The notes below the pieces were generated by a model. The model searched no databases and was not told where the DNA came from. It saw only the letters and a program-made list of their open reading frames with translations. A program made the position numbers and the translations under genes. Shown here one piece after another: positions 17,937-28,528 of a DNA stretch of 64,000 nucleotides (position 1 is its first letter; each line of letters opens with the position of its first letter). The DNA lies in NCBI RefSeq assembly GCF_014189535.1, contig NZ_CP050308.1, positions 434,001-498,000 on the forward strand, in the 5' to 3' direction. The DNA is from Rhizobium lusitanum. GTDB taxonomy: Bacteria > Pseudomonadota > Alphaproteobacteria > Rhizobiales > Rhizobiaceae.

Positions 17937-18566
17937 ATGCATTCATTCCAGCCAGCTCAAACGACGCGGCCCAACCAGATGGTAGGAGGTGCGCCCCGCA
18001 ACGATCAGCGAACCTTTCAGCGGGTTCCGATCAATATGCAGGGCCGTCTAATGCTGGCCAGTTACGAAGAATTCGAATGCCTGGTCACCGACATGTCGCC
18101 CGGCGACATGTATGTCACTTGCCTGGGACGTCCGCGCGCCAATGAGCGCGTCGTAGCCTATATCGATCATCTTGGCCGGGTGGAGGGCAACGTGGTCGCC
18201 ATCGACGGTCGCGGCTTCAGCATGTCGATCAACGCGACCGACCGCAAGCGCGAGAAGCTCGCCGCCCAACTTACCTGGCTTGCTAACAAGCACGAGCTCG
18301 GTCTTCCCGAAGATCGCCGTCATGACCGCTTGACGCCGCGCTCCACCACCAGCGAATTGACCTTGGAAGACGGTACACTCTATGTTTGCCGCATCATGGA
18401 TCTGTCGTTGTCGGGTGCCGCAGTCGACGTCGAGGCGCGCCCGCCGATCGGAACGCCTGTGCGACTCGGCAACATGCGCGGCCGCGTCATACGCCACTTC
18501 ATGGAAGGTGTTGCGATCGAGTTTCTCTCGCTGCAATCCCGCGAGACCTTGCGCGAATTCCTCTGA
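17937..18566 (+). CDS. Tandem PilZ domain protein
   Basis: 209 aa with two PilZ-like copies. The N-terminal copy has RTFQRV (RxxxR, about residues 25-30) but its second motif reads DMSPGD, shorter than DxSxxG. The C-terminal copy has RRHDR (about 122-126) and a canonical DLSLSG (about 155). PilZ domains bind cyclic di-GMP through these arginines and the DxSxxG turn, so only the second copy is expected to bind as usual. Likely role: c-di-GMP control of motility or exopolysaccharide. The ATG at 17937 is not preceded by a strong ribosome site. Confidence 0.85.
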   Translation: MHSFQPAQTTRPNQMVGGAPRNDQRTFQRVPINMQGRLMLASYEEFECLVTDMSPGDMYVTCLGRPRANERVVAYIDHLGRVEGNVVAIDGRGFSMSINATDRKREKLAAQLTWLANKHELGLPEDRRHDRLTPRSTTSELTLEDGTLYVCRIMDLSLSGAAVDVEARPPIGTPVRLGNMRGRVIRHFMEGVAIEFLSLQSRETLREFL

Positions 18567-18635
18567 TCCATTCATTCTGACGTCACGTTGATTGTAGAGA
18601 TAGAGGCGTTTGCCCCTCTGTCCGCGTGGTTGCCG

Positions 18636-19598
18636 ATGAAGACGCTTTATCCGGAAATCGGACCCCATGATCAGGGTCTGCTCGATGTTGGCGACGCCAG
18701 CTTCGTTCATTGGATGCAGTCGGGCAACCCGAACGGTATTCCCGTCGTCATCCTGCATGGTGGTCCGGGATCGGGCAGTTCTGCCGGCGCCCGCCGCTTC
18801 TTCGATCCGCGGCATTATCGCATCATCCAGTTCGACCAGCGCGGCTGTGGCAACAGTCTGCCGCATGCGTCCGAGCCGGAGATTGATCTTTCCGCGAATA
18901 CCACATGGCACCTGGTTGCTGATATCGAGCGGCTGAGGCTCTTTCTCGGCATAGAGCGCTGGCTGGTTTATGGCAATTCCTGGGGATGTACTCTGGCTCT
19001 GGTCTACGCTCAAACTCACCCGGAGCGCGTTGCGGCCCTGATCGTCGCCGGCGTGACCATGACGCGGCAATCCGAGATCGATTGGCTTTATAGGGGGCTC
19101 GCTCGCTTTTTCCCCGAGGAATGGGGCTGCTTTCGCGCAGGCGTTCCGGAGAGCGAGCGTGATGGCGATCTCGTTGCCGCCTATCGTCAGTTGCTTGGTC
19201 ATCCCGATCCAGCCATCCATCTCAAGGCCGCCAAGGAGTGGCACCAATGGGAATCGGCATCCATCCTGGTCGATCCACGCGCGACGCTTTCCGATCGCTG
19301 GGCCGATTCTAGCTATGTCATCGCAAGAGCCCGCATCATCACGCACTACTTCCACCATCGAGGCTGGCTGGAAGACGGACAGATATTGCGAGACATCGAT
19401 CGGCTTGCCGGCATCCCCTGCACAATGATCCAGGGCCGGCTCGATCTCGAGGCGCCTCTTGTCACGGCATGGGAACTGTCGCGGGCTTGGCCCACGGCAC
19501 GATTGGTGTTGGTTCCCAACGCGGCCCATTCGCCGGGGACGTCAGAGATGGCGGCAGCCATTGTCGAAGCAACGGACGCATTTCGCGCCCTCGCCTGA
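18636..19598 (+). CDS. pip: Proline iminopeptidase-type alpha/beta hydrolase
   Basis: 320 aa. Releases N-terminal proline from peptides (peptidase family S33). Oxyanion motif HGGPGSGSS (residues 41-49), FDQRGCGNSLPHA (66-78) and nucleophile Ser115 in GNSWGCTLAL; family members usually read GGSWGSTLAL, so two positions differ. The catalytic His sits in NAAHSPG near the C-terminus and Asp in GRLDLEAP. The protein starts at MKTLYPEIGPHDQGLLDVGD, matching the family N-terminus; an upstream TTG in frame is rejected. Confidence 0.9.
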   Translation: MKTLYPEIGPHDQGLLDVGDASFVHWMQSGNPNGIPVVILHGGPGSGSSAGARRFFDPRHYRIIQFDQRGCGNSLPHASEPEIDLSANTTWHLVADIERLRLFLGIERWLVYGNSWGCTLALVYAQTHPERVAALIVAGVTMTRQSEIDWLYRGLARFFPEEWGCFRAGVPESERDGDLVAAYRQLLGHPDPAIHLKAAKEWHQWESASILVDPRATLSDRWADSSYVIARARIITHYFHHRGWLEDGQILRDIDRLAGIPCTMIQGRLDLEAPLVTAWELSRAWPTARLVLVPNAAHSPGTSEMAAAIVEATDAFRALA

Positions 19599-20005
19599 AG
19601 GCAGTAAAAAATTCAAAAATATTTTTCTGATGTGCCGTCTCAAAATGGCACAACAAACGGAAATTCCCGGCATTCGGACGGCCTCTGCCGTGTGCCGAGA
19701 CAGGGAGTCGGCCCTACCTCATTAACGCCATTGGCAAACAAGCCGCGTGGCTAATTTTAGCACTTAAAAAGAAAGTCATTCAAAAACAAACGGATATGAG
19801 AAATCCAGTCACAATGGCAAATGCCGGAAGATTTTCGCATTCCGACGGAAATTACTTCAAATTTGATTCAAATTTTATTCTCATTTTACGACAATTCGAT
19901 GCGTGTTTGAATAAACTAAGTGCTTAATTTGACTGCGTAATTTTGCGTGGGGTAAAAGCCTGCATGTCATTCTGATCCCAATAAAAAAGGGACAGGGACA
20001 CGGAC
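19599..20005. other. 407-bp AT-rich gap without a gene
   Basis: Distinctly AT-richer than its neighbours, with several runs such as TTCAAATTTGATTCAAATTTT. I see no credible ORF or RNA gene. One weak hairpin is present (TGTGCC 19631-19636 with GGCACA 19647-19652). A possible promoter for the next gene has TTGACT at 19929-19934 and TAAAAG at 19953-19958 (18-bp spacing). Confidence 0.5.
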
Positions 20006-20617
20006 ATGAGCTTTCAATTCTTCCTTCGCGGATATGCCGCAATAGCTCTCTTCACTTTCGGCTGTCTCGGCATCGCCCATGCGGCGCCTGCCAATATGAC
20101 GATCACCGGCGATGCAGCGCCGCCGATCGGCCACTATCAGTTTTGCCGGGAAAACCCGACGGAATGCGCCTATGCCGGCGGTGACGCTGGTCCCGCCATC
20201 CTCACTGAGGATCGCTGGAAGACGATCCTGAAGATCAATTATGCGGTTAACACGACGATCAAGCCAATGACCGACATGGATCTCTACGGCGTCGAGGAAA
20301 AATGGGCGATCCCGACCACCGCGGGCGATTGCGAGGATTTCGCGCTCCTGAAGCGTAAGGACCTGATCGAAGCCGGCTTTTCCCCTTCCGAGCTGCTGAT
20401 GACCGTCGTGCTGCAGCCCAACGGTGAAGGCCATGCAGTGCTGACGGTGCGCACCGACCGCGGCGACTTCGTACTCGACAATATGCGCAACAAGGTGAAG
20501 CTCTGGTCGGAGACCGAATACACCTTCCTGAAGCGCCAGTCTGCCGACGATCCGGCCCGTTGGGTCAAGATACAGGACGGCCGTGCGGTCACCGTTGCTG
20601 TCGGCAGCTTGAAATAA
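20006..20617 (+). CDS. Transglutaminase-like cysteine peptidase (BTLCP)
   Basis: 203 aa exported protein: signal peptide in residues 1-27 ending AHA. Matches the bacterial transglutaminase-like cysteine proteinase family (DUF920/BTLCP). Predicted triad Cys109 in TAGDCEDFALLKR, His143 in GEGHAVLTVRT and Asp158 in FVLDNMR. Members such as LapG act in the periplasm on large adhesins, but LapG-type partners (LapD, LapA) are not seen here, so the substrate is open. The start has an AGGGACAC stretch upstream. A strong terminator follows. Confidence 0.88.
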   Translation: MSFQFFLRGYAAIALFTFGCLGIAHAAPANMTITGDAAPPIGHYQFCRENPTECAYAGGDAGPAILTEDRWKTILKINYAVNTTIKPMTDMDLYGVEEKWAIPTTAGDCEDFALLKRKDLIEAGFSPSELLMTVVLQPNGEGHAVLTVRTDRGDFVLDNMRNKVKLWSETEYTFLKRQSADDPARWVKIQDGRAVTVAVGSLK

Positions 20618-20711
20618 CTATTCCCCTCCTTGCGACCGCCGGCGGCCTAGCGTTGGCGGCGTGAGTAAAGGGCCCGGTCTGTCCCCAGATTTCTGTCCCG
20701 ACCGGCGCCCC

Positions 20712-20750
20712 AGAGCCGTTCCCACTGTCCCGGGAACGGCTCTTTTCGTT
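20712..20750 (+). terminator. Rho-independent terminator
   Basis: Twelve-base-pair perfect stem, AGAGCCGTTCCC (20712-20723) with GGGAACGGCTCT (20732-20743), an 8-nt loop and then TTTTCGTTT. It ends the BTLCP gene transcript. Confidence 0.9.
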
Positions 20751-20955
20751 TCCGGGCGCGTTCCAACGAAAACTCATCCGGGTAATCGCGAGAACACATC
20801 CCCGATTAAATATGCAAGCCGATGTATTCTTAATTGCTCGTTAACCATGAGGGCGGCAATCATTCCACATTGGGACTCATCAAGGGTCTCTTGCCGCAGC
20901 GGATACATCGCCGATGATGATGTTCGTGATGCGGGCTGGAACCGAAGGCAAGAGC

Positions 20956-21726
20956 ATGGCCCCTCCTCTGTCGTCCACCTCCATGATCGACGAACAGCCG
21001 CTAATCTCGAGCGGGCTGGTTTACCGTCTGACGGCGGGGATAGGCGTGCTCGCAGCGCTGACCGTCGCAATCACCATCGGAGGTCGCTGGCTCGGCGAGA
21101 AAATTTCACTTGCGGGCCACACCGACAGCATAACACCGATTGCCGTGACGATCGGCGAAGACACGTTGCACCTTGGGGCCAATACGATCCGCTTTCCGAG
21201 CGAACGGGCAAACGGTGTTGCCGAACGCGTCGATCTTTATTTGACCTGGCCGCAGATGCAGGGCTACAGCGATGCCGACCGGCTGCGTTTCGACGATATT
21301 TCCCAATCTTCCTCGCTGATTTTCCTCCAGCTCAGCCAGAGCACCATGTCTCGTGACATGTCGGGCCGGCTGGAGCCGATCTATTCGCATTTGATGGAGG
21401 GGCAGGCCTTTGCAGGTCCGCACGGCCTGACCGCGCATCCACTCCGCGCCGAAGCCGGCTATAGCGGCGAAATGCTTCTGACCGCGCCCCGCGCTGGTGA
21501 GCCTGATTATGTCGTTCGCTGCATCCTGCCCGCCTCTCCCGACCTCGCAACCAGCGGCGATTGTCAAAGGGACGTCAAGGTCGGCAAGGATCTCAGCGTC
21601 CTCTATCGCTTTTCCGCCAATCAGCTCGGAGACTGGCGCGTGATGGATGCGGCCGTCCAGGGTTTCGTCAGATCCCACCTCGTCAACGCACCAAACGTCG
21701 GCGGCATTTCCGCAAGCGACGGCTAA
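20956..21726 (+). CDS. Membrane-anchored protein of unknown function
   Basis: 256 aa from the ATG at 20956, which has AAGGCAAGAG just upstream; in-frame ATGs at 20914-20929 are less likely. One N-terminal membrane segment (LTAGIGVLAALTVAITIGG, about residues 25-45) anchors a periplasmic domain of about 205 residues. The domain contains RVDLYLTWPQMQGYSDADRL, SRDMSGRLEPIYSHLM, and a C-terminal Cys pair (RCILPA, GDCQRD) with LSVLYRFSANQLGDWRVMDAAVQGFVRS. I do not recognise a function. Similar-looking proteins are annotated only as hypothetical in rhizobia, so far as I know. Confidence 0.75.
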   Translation: MAPPLSSTSMIDEQPLISSGLVYRLTAGIGVLAALTVAITIGGRWLGEKISLAGHTDSITPIAVTIGEDTLHLGANTIRFPSERANGVAERVDLYLTWPQMQGYSDADRLRFDDISQSSSLIFLQLSQSTMSRDMSGRLEPIYSHLMEGQAFAGPHGLTAHPLRAEAGYSGEMLLTAPRAGEPDYVVRCILPASPDLATSGDCQRDVKVGKDLSVLYRFSANQLGDWRVMDAAVQGFVRSHLVNAPNVGGISASDG

Positions 21727-21843
21727 ATTGGCGCCTAAATTTGAAACCAACTGTTCATCATAAACCGATTGGTAACGCTAAGCCCCTACGTTGGACCCCA
21801 ACGGACGTTCATGGAGGCGGCGGCCGGATAATTGAGACCGTAA

Positions 21844-23358
21844 ATGCAAGCAGAGAGTGAAGTAGTGTCCAGATCAAGTTTTTCCGCATCCTCATCGCAG
21901 TCCGGCAAGTTTCTGGCGAAGATGCTGTTTGGTTTCGCAGTTTCGACGGCGACGATAACGATGAGCGTTGATGCGTCGAACGCAGCCGGTGGCACGAAAT
22001 ATGCGGGCATCGTTATCGACGCAAATACCGGCAATGTGCTTTACAGTGAGAATGCCGACACGCTCCATTATCCCGCATCCCTGACCAAGATGATGACGGT
22101 GTATCTAACCTTCGAGGCGCTCGAATCCGGTCGGCTTACCCTCGATACGCCGGTGATCTTTTCAAAGAATGCCGCCATGCAGGCGCCGACGAAGCTTGGC
22201 ATCGGCACGGGCCGGTCGGTCACTGTTCGCGAAGCGATCCTCGGCATTGTTACCAAGTCCGCCAATGACGCCGCCATGGCGCTTGGCGAAACGCTTGGCG
22301 GCTCGGAAGACAACTTCGCTCGCATGATGAACGACAAGGCTCGCATGCTTGGCATGACGCGCACCACCTATCGCAACCCGAATGGCCTGCCGAACACAGC
22401 GCAGATGACCACGGCGCGCGACCAGGCCCGCCTCGGCATCGCCCTGCGCGAACACTTTCCGCAATATTACGGCCTCTTCTCCACGACGAGCTTTCGTCTC
22501 GGCAATAGGGTGATTCCGGGCCATAACCATCTGCTCGGCTCGGTCCGTGGCGTCGACGGCATCAAGACCGGTTATACGCGCGCCGCTGGCTACAATCTTG
22601 CGACATCCGTCAAGGTCGACGGCCGCTCGATCGTCGGCGTCGTGCTCGGTGGTGCCTCTACGCCTGCCCGCGACAACCAGATGCGCAAGCTGATCGCTAC
22701 CTATCTGCCGGTCGCGTCGACGAAGCATATTTCTTCCAACGTGGTTGCCCAGACCGTGGCGGAAACACCAAACATTCAGGCTGCGAGCGCCCGCATGGCG
22801 GCGGCCGGTAGTGTGAAAGCGAGCAAGGTCGAGAGCGCGGAGGCTGAAGACGACCAGCAGCCGTCCAGCGCTGCTGCATTTGCCGCAGTAGCACCCAAAT
22901 CGAGCAATCCGCTGCTTGCGTCCAAGCAGAAGCAGCGTGCAGCATCTGACGAAGTCGCCTCCATTGCTCCGACAGCGTCGGACGAGAGCGGCGAGGATGA
23001 CGTCGATACACTGACGACCGCCTCTACTTCCAAGTCCGATACGAAGGTCATCAAGCCTCAGAAGGTCGAAAAAGCCGCGAAGGCGGAAAAGCCTGAAAAG
23101 CTTGCCAAGGCTGATAAAGGCCCGACCGGCTGGGTCGTCCAGATCGGTGTTTCCTCCAGCAAGGACGGCGCCGACGATCTGCTCGACAGAGCCAAGAGCA
23201 AGGGTGGCAAGGCATTGCGCTCGGCCAAGGCTTACGCAGTTGCCTATGACAGCGGCTATCGCGCCCGCTTCGGCGGCTTTGGAGACCAGAATGCGGCGGT
23301 CAACGCCTGCAAGGCGCTCAAAAAGGCCGGCGTGAAGTGCTGGGCGAGTTTGGAATAG
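21844..23358 (+). CDS. D-alanyl-D-alanine carboxypeptidase with SPOR domain
   Basis: 504 aa (DacF/DacC type, class C low-mass penicillin-binding protein). A signal or anchor segment at 24-48 exports it to the periplasm. Active-site boxes: SxxK at Ser79-Lys82 (SLTK), SxN at 139-141 (SAN) and KTG at 241-243. It trims the terminal D-Ala from peptidoglycan pentapeptides. A long charged Ala/Lys/Ser-rich linker (about 300-420) leads to a C-terminal SPOR domain (GWVVQIGVSSSKDGADDLL... RARFGGFGDQNAAVNACKALKKAGVKCW) that binds denuded glycan strands at septa. A GTG at 21865 is an alternative start. Confidence 0.95.
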   Translation: MQAESEVVSRSSFSASSSQSGKFLAKMLFGFAVSTATITMSVDASNAAGGTKYAGIVIDANTGNVLYSENADTLHYPASLTKMMTVYLTFEALESGRLTLDTPVIFSKNAAMQAPTKLGIGTGRSVTVREAILGIVTKSANDAAMALGETLGGSEDNFARMMNDKARMLGMTRTTYRNPNGLPNTAQMTTARDQARLGIALREHFPQYYGLFSTTSFRLGNRVIPGHNHLLGSVRGVDGIKTGYTRAAGYNLATSVKVDGRSIVGVVLGGASTPARDNQMRKLIATYLPVASTKHISSNVVAQTVAETPNIQAASARMAAAGSVKASKVESAEAEDDQQPSSAAAFAAVAPKSSNPLLASKQKQRAASDEVASIAPTASDESGEDDVDTLTTASTSKSDTKVIKPQKVEKAAKAEKPEKLAKADKGPTGWVVQIGVSSSKDGADDLLDRAKSKGGKALRSAKAYAVAYDSGYRARFGGFGDQNAAVNACKALKKAGVKCWASLE

Positions 23359-23487
23359 GAATGTGACCACGGGTTTCGGGCCGCATTCTCAAGAGATTGC
23401 CGGGTTTCGCATGGCGACACCCGGTTTTCCGGTCCCGGATGTGTATGGGGCCGGCCCTGAGTTTGTAATGTGTTGCGGGGATATAAG

Positions 23488-23763
23488 ATGGCGATGAACG
23501 AGAACTTTCCAGGTTTCTCGCTCGATGGCGCGGGAAAGACCAAACCGAAGGGCTTTGCCCTTCATCCGCTGCATGAAGCGGCATTGCGGCTGGCCGATCT
23601 CGGCCTCAACCGTTCGCGTTCGCGCAGCAAGACGAAAGACCTGATCGGCATCCTGCTATGCCACGGCGCACGCGCCTGGCGCTATTCGCAACCGGAAGCC
23701 AATATTCGGGTGCACATCACCGCACCGAATGGTCAGGCACCGGTGCAGCTGCGGCTGCGCTGA
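23488..23763 (+). CDS. Small basic protein of unknown function
   Basis: 91 aa, starting at ATG 23488 (MAMNENFPGFSLDG) after a GGGG-containing site. It is basic, with no signal peptide, and contains a motif-like central stretch ADLGLNRSRSRSKTKDLIGILLCHGARAWRYSQPEAN. I do not know a named family. Codon pattern and the ribosome site support it as a gene, and the lack of overlap with other genes agrees. It ends 9 bp from the DUF1489 gene, which converges on it. Confidence 0.65.
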   Translation: MAMNENFPGFSLDGAGKTKPKGFALHPLHEAALRLADLGLNRSRSRSKTKDLIGILLCHGARAWRYSQPEANIRVHITAPNGQAPVQLRLR

Positions 23764-23772
23764 GCCCCAGCT

Positions 23773-24207
23773 TTACAGCAATCCCAGCTCCGAAAGCTCG
23801 CGCCGCAAATCCGCGGGCAATTCAGCGACACCGCCGAGACTATCGAGGTCACGCGGCACATCATCCTGAGGCAGGTAGCGCCATCCCTGAAAAGCCCGAC
23901 GCGGCTGGCCGGCGGTTTCAACGACACTCGGATCGAGAATCAGCCGGCAGCGATGGATGCCGTCGACGTCGGTGAAGGTTTCAACGCCGAGCAGCTTCTG
24001 CCTCGCCTGCACCTGCCCCTTGATCACCCAATAGAGCGAGCCGCCATCCAGCAGTTCCTCCATCCGCTTCGGCACCATGCGCGTCGTATGGGTGGTATGC
24101 GGCTCCAGGCCGGCGGCAATCGCGCTCATCGCCCGCTCAGAAACCCATTCGCGCAGATCCTCAAGCGAGTCCGCGCCCACGCATAATTTGATCAGATGCA
24201 AAGCCAT
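23773..24207 (-). CDS. DUF1489 family protein
   Basis: 144 aa. Full-length match to the alphaproteobacterial DUF1489 family pattern: MALHLIKLCVGADSLEDLREWV, HTTRMVPKRMEELLDGGSLYWVIKGQVQARQKLLGVE, and a C-terminal FQGWRYLPQDDVPRDL. Cytoplasmic; function unknown. Usually near housekeeping genes. It precedes sdaA by 59 bp in a head-to-tail arrangement on the minus strand, but separate promoters are possible. Confidence 0.88.
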   Translation of the reverse strand: MALHLIKLCVGADSLEDLREWVSERAMSAIAAGLEPHTTHTTRMVPKRMEELLDGGSLYWVIKGQVQARQKLLGVETFTDVDGIHRCRLILDPSVVETAGQPRRAFQGWRYLPQDDVPRDLDSLGGVAELPADLRRELSELGLL

Positions 24208-24266
24208 GACGCCGTTGAAATCCTTTTGACCGGCAGCGTCAAGCTTTTACAGGGAAGCGTCCACAC

Positions 24267-25673
<1,407 letters not shown>

Positions 25674-25872
25674 GGACCTTTGGTGCCTCCTCGGCAAATC
25701 ACGCAATAACAAGGCTACGCTATCAGGGCAGCCCTGCACGGCGATCGACCGACATCGGATTTCATGCCTGCGACATAACATATAGGCTTTGAGCGGCGCA
25801 AACATAAGGCCATTGCGTGCGAACAGGCGTGCGTTACAGTCGGGAACAGAAAGACTTGGAGAATCTGCCTTC

Positions 25873-26565
25873 ATGACGACCGCCGACTATGTCGCCCTTG
25901 CCCTCTTCATTTTTCTCTGGATCGCGCTGAACTGGATCACCAGCAGCGCCAGCTTCTTCAATCGCACCAGCCTGACGCTGGCGATGAATGAGCGCCGACG
26001 CGAATGGATCCACAACTCGTTGCGCCGTGACCTGAAGATGATCGATACGCAAATCTTATCCGGCTTGCAGAACGGCACAGGCTTTTTCGCCTCCACATCG
26101 ATCTTCGCCATCGGTAGCTGCTTTGCCCTGCTCGGTGCCACCGACAAGGTCAACGCCTTCTTCTCCGATCTGCCTTTCATCCTCAATGGCGGCCGGGCCG
26201 CCTTCGAGATCAAGGTGGCGGGGCTTGCCTGTCTGTTCGGCTACGCTTTCTTCAAGTTCGGCTGGGCCTATCGCCTGTTCAACTATTGCACCATCCTCTT
26301 CGGCGCCTTGCCGATGCGGCAGGATGCTGAGCTTGATCCCGCGCGGGCCGAGCGCGCCGCGGAGCGTGTCATCCGCATGAACGTCATCGCCGCGCGCAAT
26401 TTCAATGCCGGTCTCAGAGCCATCTTCTTGTCGATCGGCTATCTCGGCTGGTTCCTCAGCCCTTACGTCTTCATGGTCACGACGATGTTCATCATCATCG
26501 TTCTGGTCCGCCGGCAGTTTTTTTCCGATGCCCGTCTGGCCATCATGGATATCGATGTGCCATGA
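25873..26565 (+). CDS. DUF599 family membrane protein
   Basis: 230 aa with an N-terminal membrane segment (ADYVALALFIFLWIALNWI) and three more in 75-135 and 195-215. The family pattern RREWIHNSLRRDLKMIDTQILSGLQNGTGFFASTSIFAIG is characteristic of DUF599. It has a conserved N-terminal R-E-W/D-R motif facing the cytoplasm. Function unknown. Start at ATG 25873 with GGAGAA upstream. A DUF1624 gene follows by 67 bp. Confidence 0.85.
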   Translation: MTTADYVALALFIFLWIALNWITSSASFFNRTSLTLAMNERRREWIHNSLRRDLKMIDTQILSGLQNGTGFFASTSIFAIGSCFALLGATDKVNAFFSDLPFILNGGRAAFEIKVAGLACLFGYAFFKFGWAYRLFNYCTILFGALPMRQDAELDPARAERAAERVIRMNVIAARNFNAGLRAIFLSIGYLGWFLSPYVFMVTTMFIIIVLVRRQFFSDARLAIMDIDVP

Positions 26566-26632
26566 CATCGCCGCGTTGGCGATGATTAAGCTGGCGCTGA
26601 CGATCTGAATTCATGCGTGGAAGGACCTGCCA

Positions 26633-27621
26633 ATGGCCGTTATCGCCGAGAGTATCGATGCGCCGCAGAAAACGCCCCGCATCGGCATTCTGGATACGGC
26701 CCGTGGCATCGCACTTCTGGCGATGGCGAGCTATCACTGCACCTGGGATTTCGAGTTCTTCGGCTATCTCGACTCCGGTACGGCGGAGACCGGCTGGCTG
26801 AAATTCTATGCTCGCGCCATTGCCAGCACCTTCCTGTTTCTTGCCGGCGTCAGCCTGGTGCTTGCCAACTTACCAGCGATCCGCTGGCGGTCCTATTTCA
26901 AGCGCCTCGGCATGATCGTGGCCGCGGCCGCGCAATCTCCATCGTCACCTTCATCGGCATGCGCGAGGAGTGGATCTTCTTCGGCATCCTGCACAGCATC
27001 GCCGCCGCCAGCATCATAGGCCTGCTCTTCCTGCGCCTGCCAGCCTTCGCGACCCTGCTGATAGCCGTGCTACTTTTGGCCGGTATCGTCGTCGACAATG
27101 TCATCGCACCTTTTTCGCTGCACTCCGCCGTCTTCGACGCGCCCTGGCTCTATTGGGTCGGTTTATCCGAAAACCTGCCGCGATCGAACGATTACGTGCC
27201 GGTCTTTCCCTGGCTGACGCCATTCCTTTTCGGCCTCGGCATTGCGCAGCTGGCGATTTCGCGCGGCTGGCTTCGGCCATTGGCGAAGCTCGGTCCCGGC
27301 CGCAACTTGATCGCCCGCGCGGGCCGTCACAGCCTGATCTTCTATCTCGTCCACCAGCCGCTGCTCTTCGGTCTGGTCTATCTTCTGTCTCTGATCGCAC
27401 CCGCTCCGGCGCCGGACCCTACGGTCGGCTATATCAGGCAGTGCGAGGTGTCCTGTACACAATCGGGCAGCGAAGCCATGTGCCGCAGCTTCTGCAAGTG
27501 CACGCTCGATCAATTACAGGCGCAGAACCTCTTCTCGCCCCTGGAATCGGGAGCAATTAAGGCAGATAGCGATGAACGGATCAGCCGAATCGCGCTACAA
27601 TGCACGGAACAAGCGCAATGA
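26633..27621 (+). pseudogene. DUF1624/heparan-alpha-glucosaminide N-acetyltransferase-like, frameshifted
   Basis: Reading in the frame of 26633, residues 1-100 (RIGILDTARGIALLAMASYHCTWDFEFFGYLD... FKRLGMIVAAA) are the N-terminus of an acyltransferase-3-like multi-spanning protein. The frame then breaks at the GC-rich run near 26921-26933, and the homologous C-terminal part (ISIVTFIGMREEWIFFGILHSIAAASIIGLL... HSLIFYLVHQPLLFG) continues in the frame that ends at 27621. One base is missing. This may be real decay or a base-calling error, and the ribosome site (GGAAGGACC) and remaining sequence are otherwise intact. The C-terminus has a Cys-rich MCRSFCKCTLDQL segment. Confidence 0.85.
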
Positions 27622-27633
27622 CAGGGTTATTCG

Positions 27634-28107
27634 ATGAATGCCTATCGTTCCAAGTCGCTGAGTTTCCCATGGCCGCCTTTATTATATAGTCTCGCAGTCA
27701 TAACGGCGCTGTACCTGAACCAGGATTATCCGGTGCGTCTGTCCTACCCGTGGATCGTTGTCTGCTGGGGCATCGGCGCGCTTTTGACCATCATCGCGGT
27801 GACGCTGAATGTCTGGGCGGTCAAGACGCTCATCGAGAGCCGCACCACCGTGCTGACCCAGCGATGCACGGCACATCTGGTGACCAAAGGCCCGTTCAGC
27901 TTTACCCGCAACCCGACCTATCTCGGCTATACGCTGCTGACGGCAAGCCTCGGCCTGATGATAGGCAATGTCTGGTTCGTCGCCATGGCAGCGGTGGCAG
28001 CGGCGCTGACCACGCTATTGGTCATTCGCTGCGAGGAAATGCACCTGCTCTCCCGCTTCGGCTGCGAATTCGAGTTTTACTGCAGGCATACGCGTCGCTG
28101 GATTTGA
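27634..28107 (+). CDS. Isoprenylcysteine carboxyl methyltransferase-like (PEMT/ICMT) membrane protein
   Basis: 157 aa with about four membrane segments. The family core FSFTRNPTYLGYTLLTASLGLMIGNVW and the C-terminal CEEMHLLSRFGCEFEFYCRHTRRWI match the ICMT/phospholipid methyltransferase group, in which the RNPxY and Glu-rich end bind S-adenosylmethionine. Substrate unknown. It starts 13 bp after the frameshifted DUF1624 gene and is probably in the same operon. Convergent with the MerR gene, which ends 5 bp later. Confidence 0.85.
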   Translation: MNAYRSKSLSFPWPPLLYSLAVITALYLNQDYPVRLSYPWIVVCWGIGALLTIIAVTLNVWAVKTLIESRTTVLTQRCTAHLVTKGPFSFTRNPTYLGYTLLTASLGLMIGNVWFVAMAAVAAALTTLLVIRCEEMHLLSRFGCEFEFYCRHTRRWI

Positions 28108-28112
28108 GGAGC

Positions 28113-28499
28113 TTACGTCCCCACGCCGATGTCGGCCAGACGGCCGAGACAGGCTTCTTCGACATTGTCGAGTTCGGTCAGCGTGTCTTCGATATCCTTG
28201 CGCTTCTGGCGCAGCTCATTGCGTTTCTCATCGACGCGCTTCATCAGCAGTTTCAGCTGGCCCATTTCGCCCGGCGGCTCCTTGTAGACCTGAATGATTT
28301 CGCGGATCTCGGCGATGGTGAAACCGATGCGGCGGCCGCGCAGGATTTCCATGATCAAACGGCGGTCGGCCGTGCGGAACAAGCGCGTGCGGCCCCTGCG
28401 CTCTGGGTGGATAAGGCCTTCGTCCTCGTAGAAACGCAGTGTCCGGGTGGAAACCCCGAATTCCCGCGTCAGCTCCGTTATGCTATAGTATCTATCCAC
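28113..28499 (-). CDS. MerR family transcriptional regulator
   Basis: 128 aa. Winged HTH at residues 5-40 (YSITELTREFGVSTRTLRFYEDEGLIHPERRGRTRLFRTADRRL), then a linker helix and a coiled-coil dimerisation helix (LLMKRVDEKRNELRQKRKDIEDTLTELDNVEEACLGRL). No Cys pair of metal-sensing MerR members; a short C-terminus suggests a DNA-only dimer whose signal is unknown. The fold and operator sequence resemble LiuR-type regulators of branched-chain amino acid catabolism, but no liu genes are nearby. A palindromic operator overlaps its own promoter (see 28529-28556). Confidence 0.88.
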   Translation of the reverse strand: MDRYYSITELTREFGVSTRTLRFYEDEGLIHPERRGRTRLFRTADRRLIMEILRGRRIGFTIAEIREIIQVYKEPPGEMGQLKLLMKRVDEKRNELRQKRKDIEDTLTELDNVEEACLGRLADIGVGT

Positions 28500-28528
28500 C
28501 AGCCATCCGCCCCTGTCTTGCAGCGATC

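Noticed and set aside
18048..19529. 493-codon minus-strand frame antisense to the PilZ and iminopeptidase genes
   Set aside because: It spans two well-supported plus-strand genes, its protein shows no motif and it reflects GC-rich antisense openness.
22162..23370. 402-codon minus-strand frame antisense to the D,D-carboxypeptidase
   Set aside because: Arg/Gly-rich shadow of a gene with full active-site motifs and SPOR domain.
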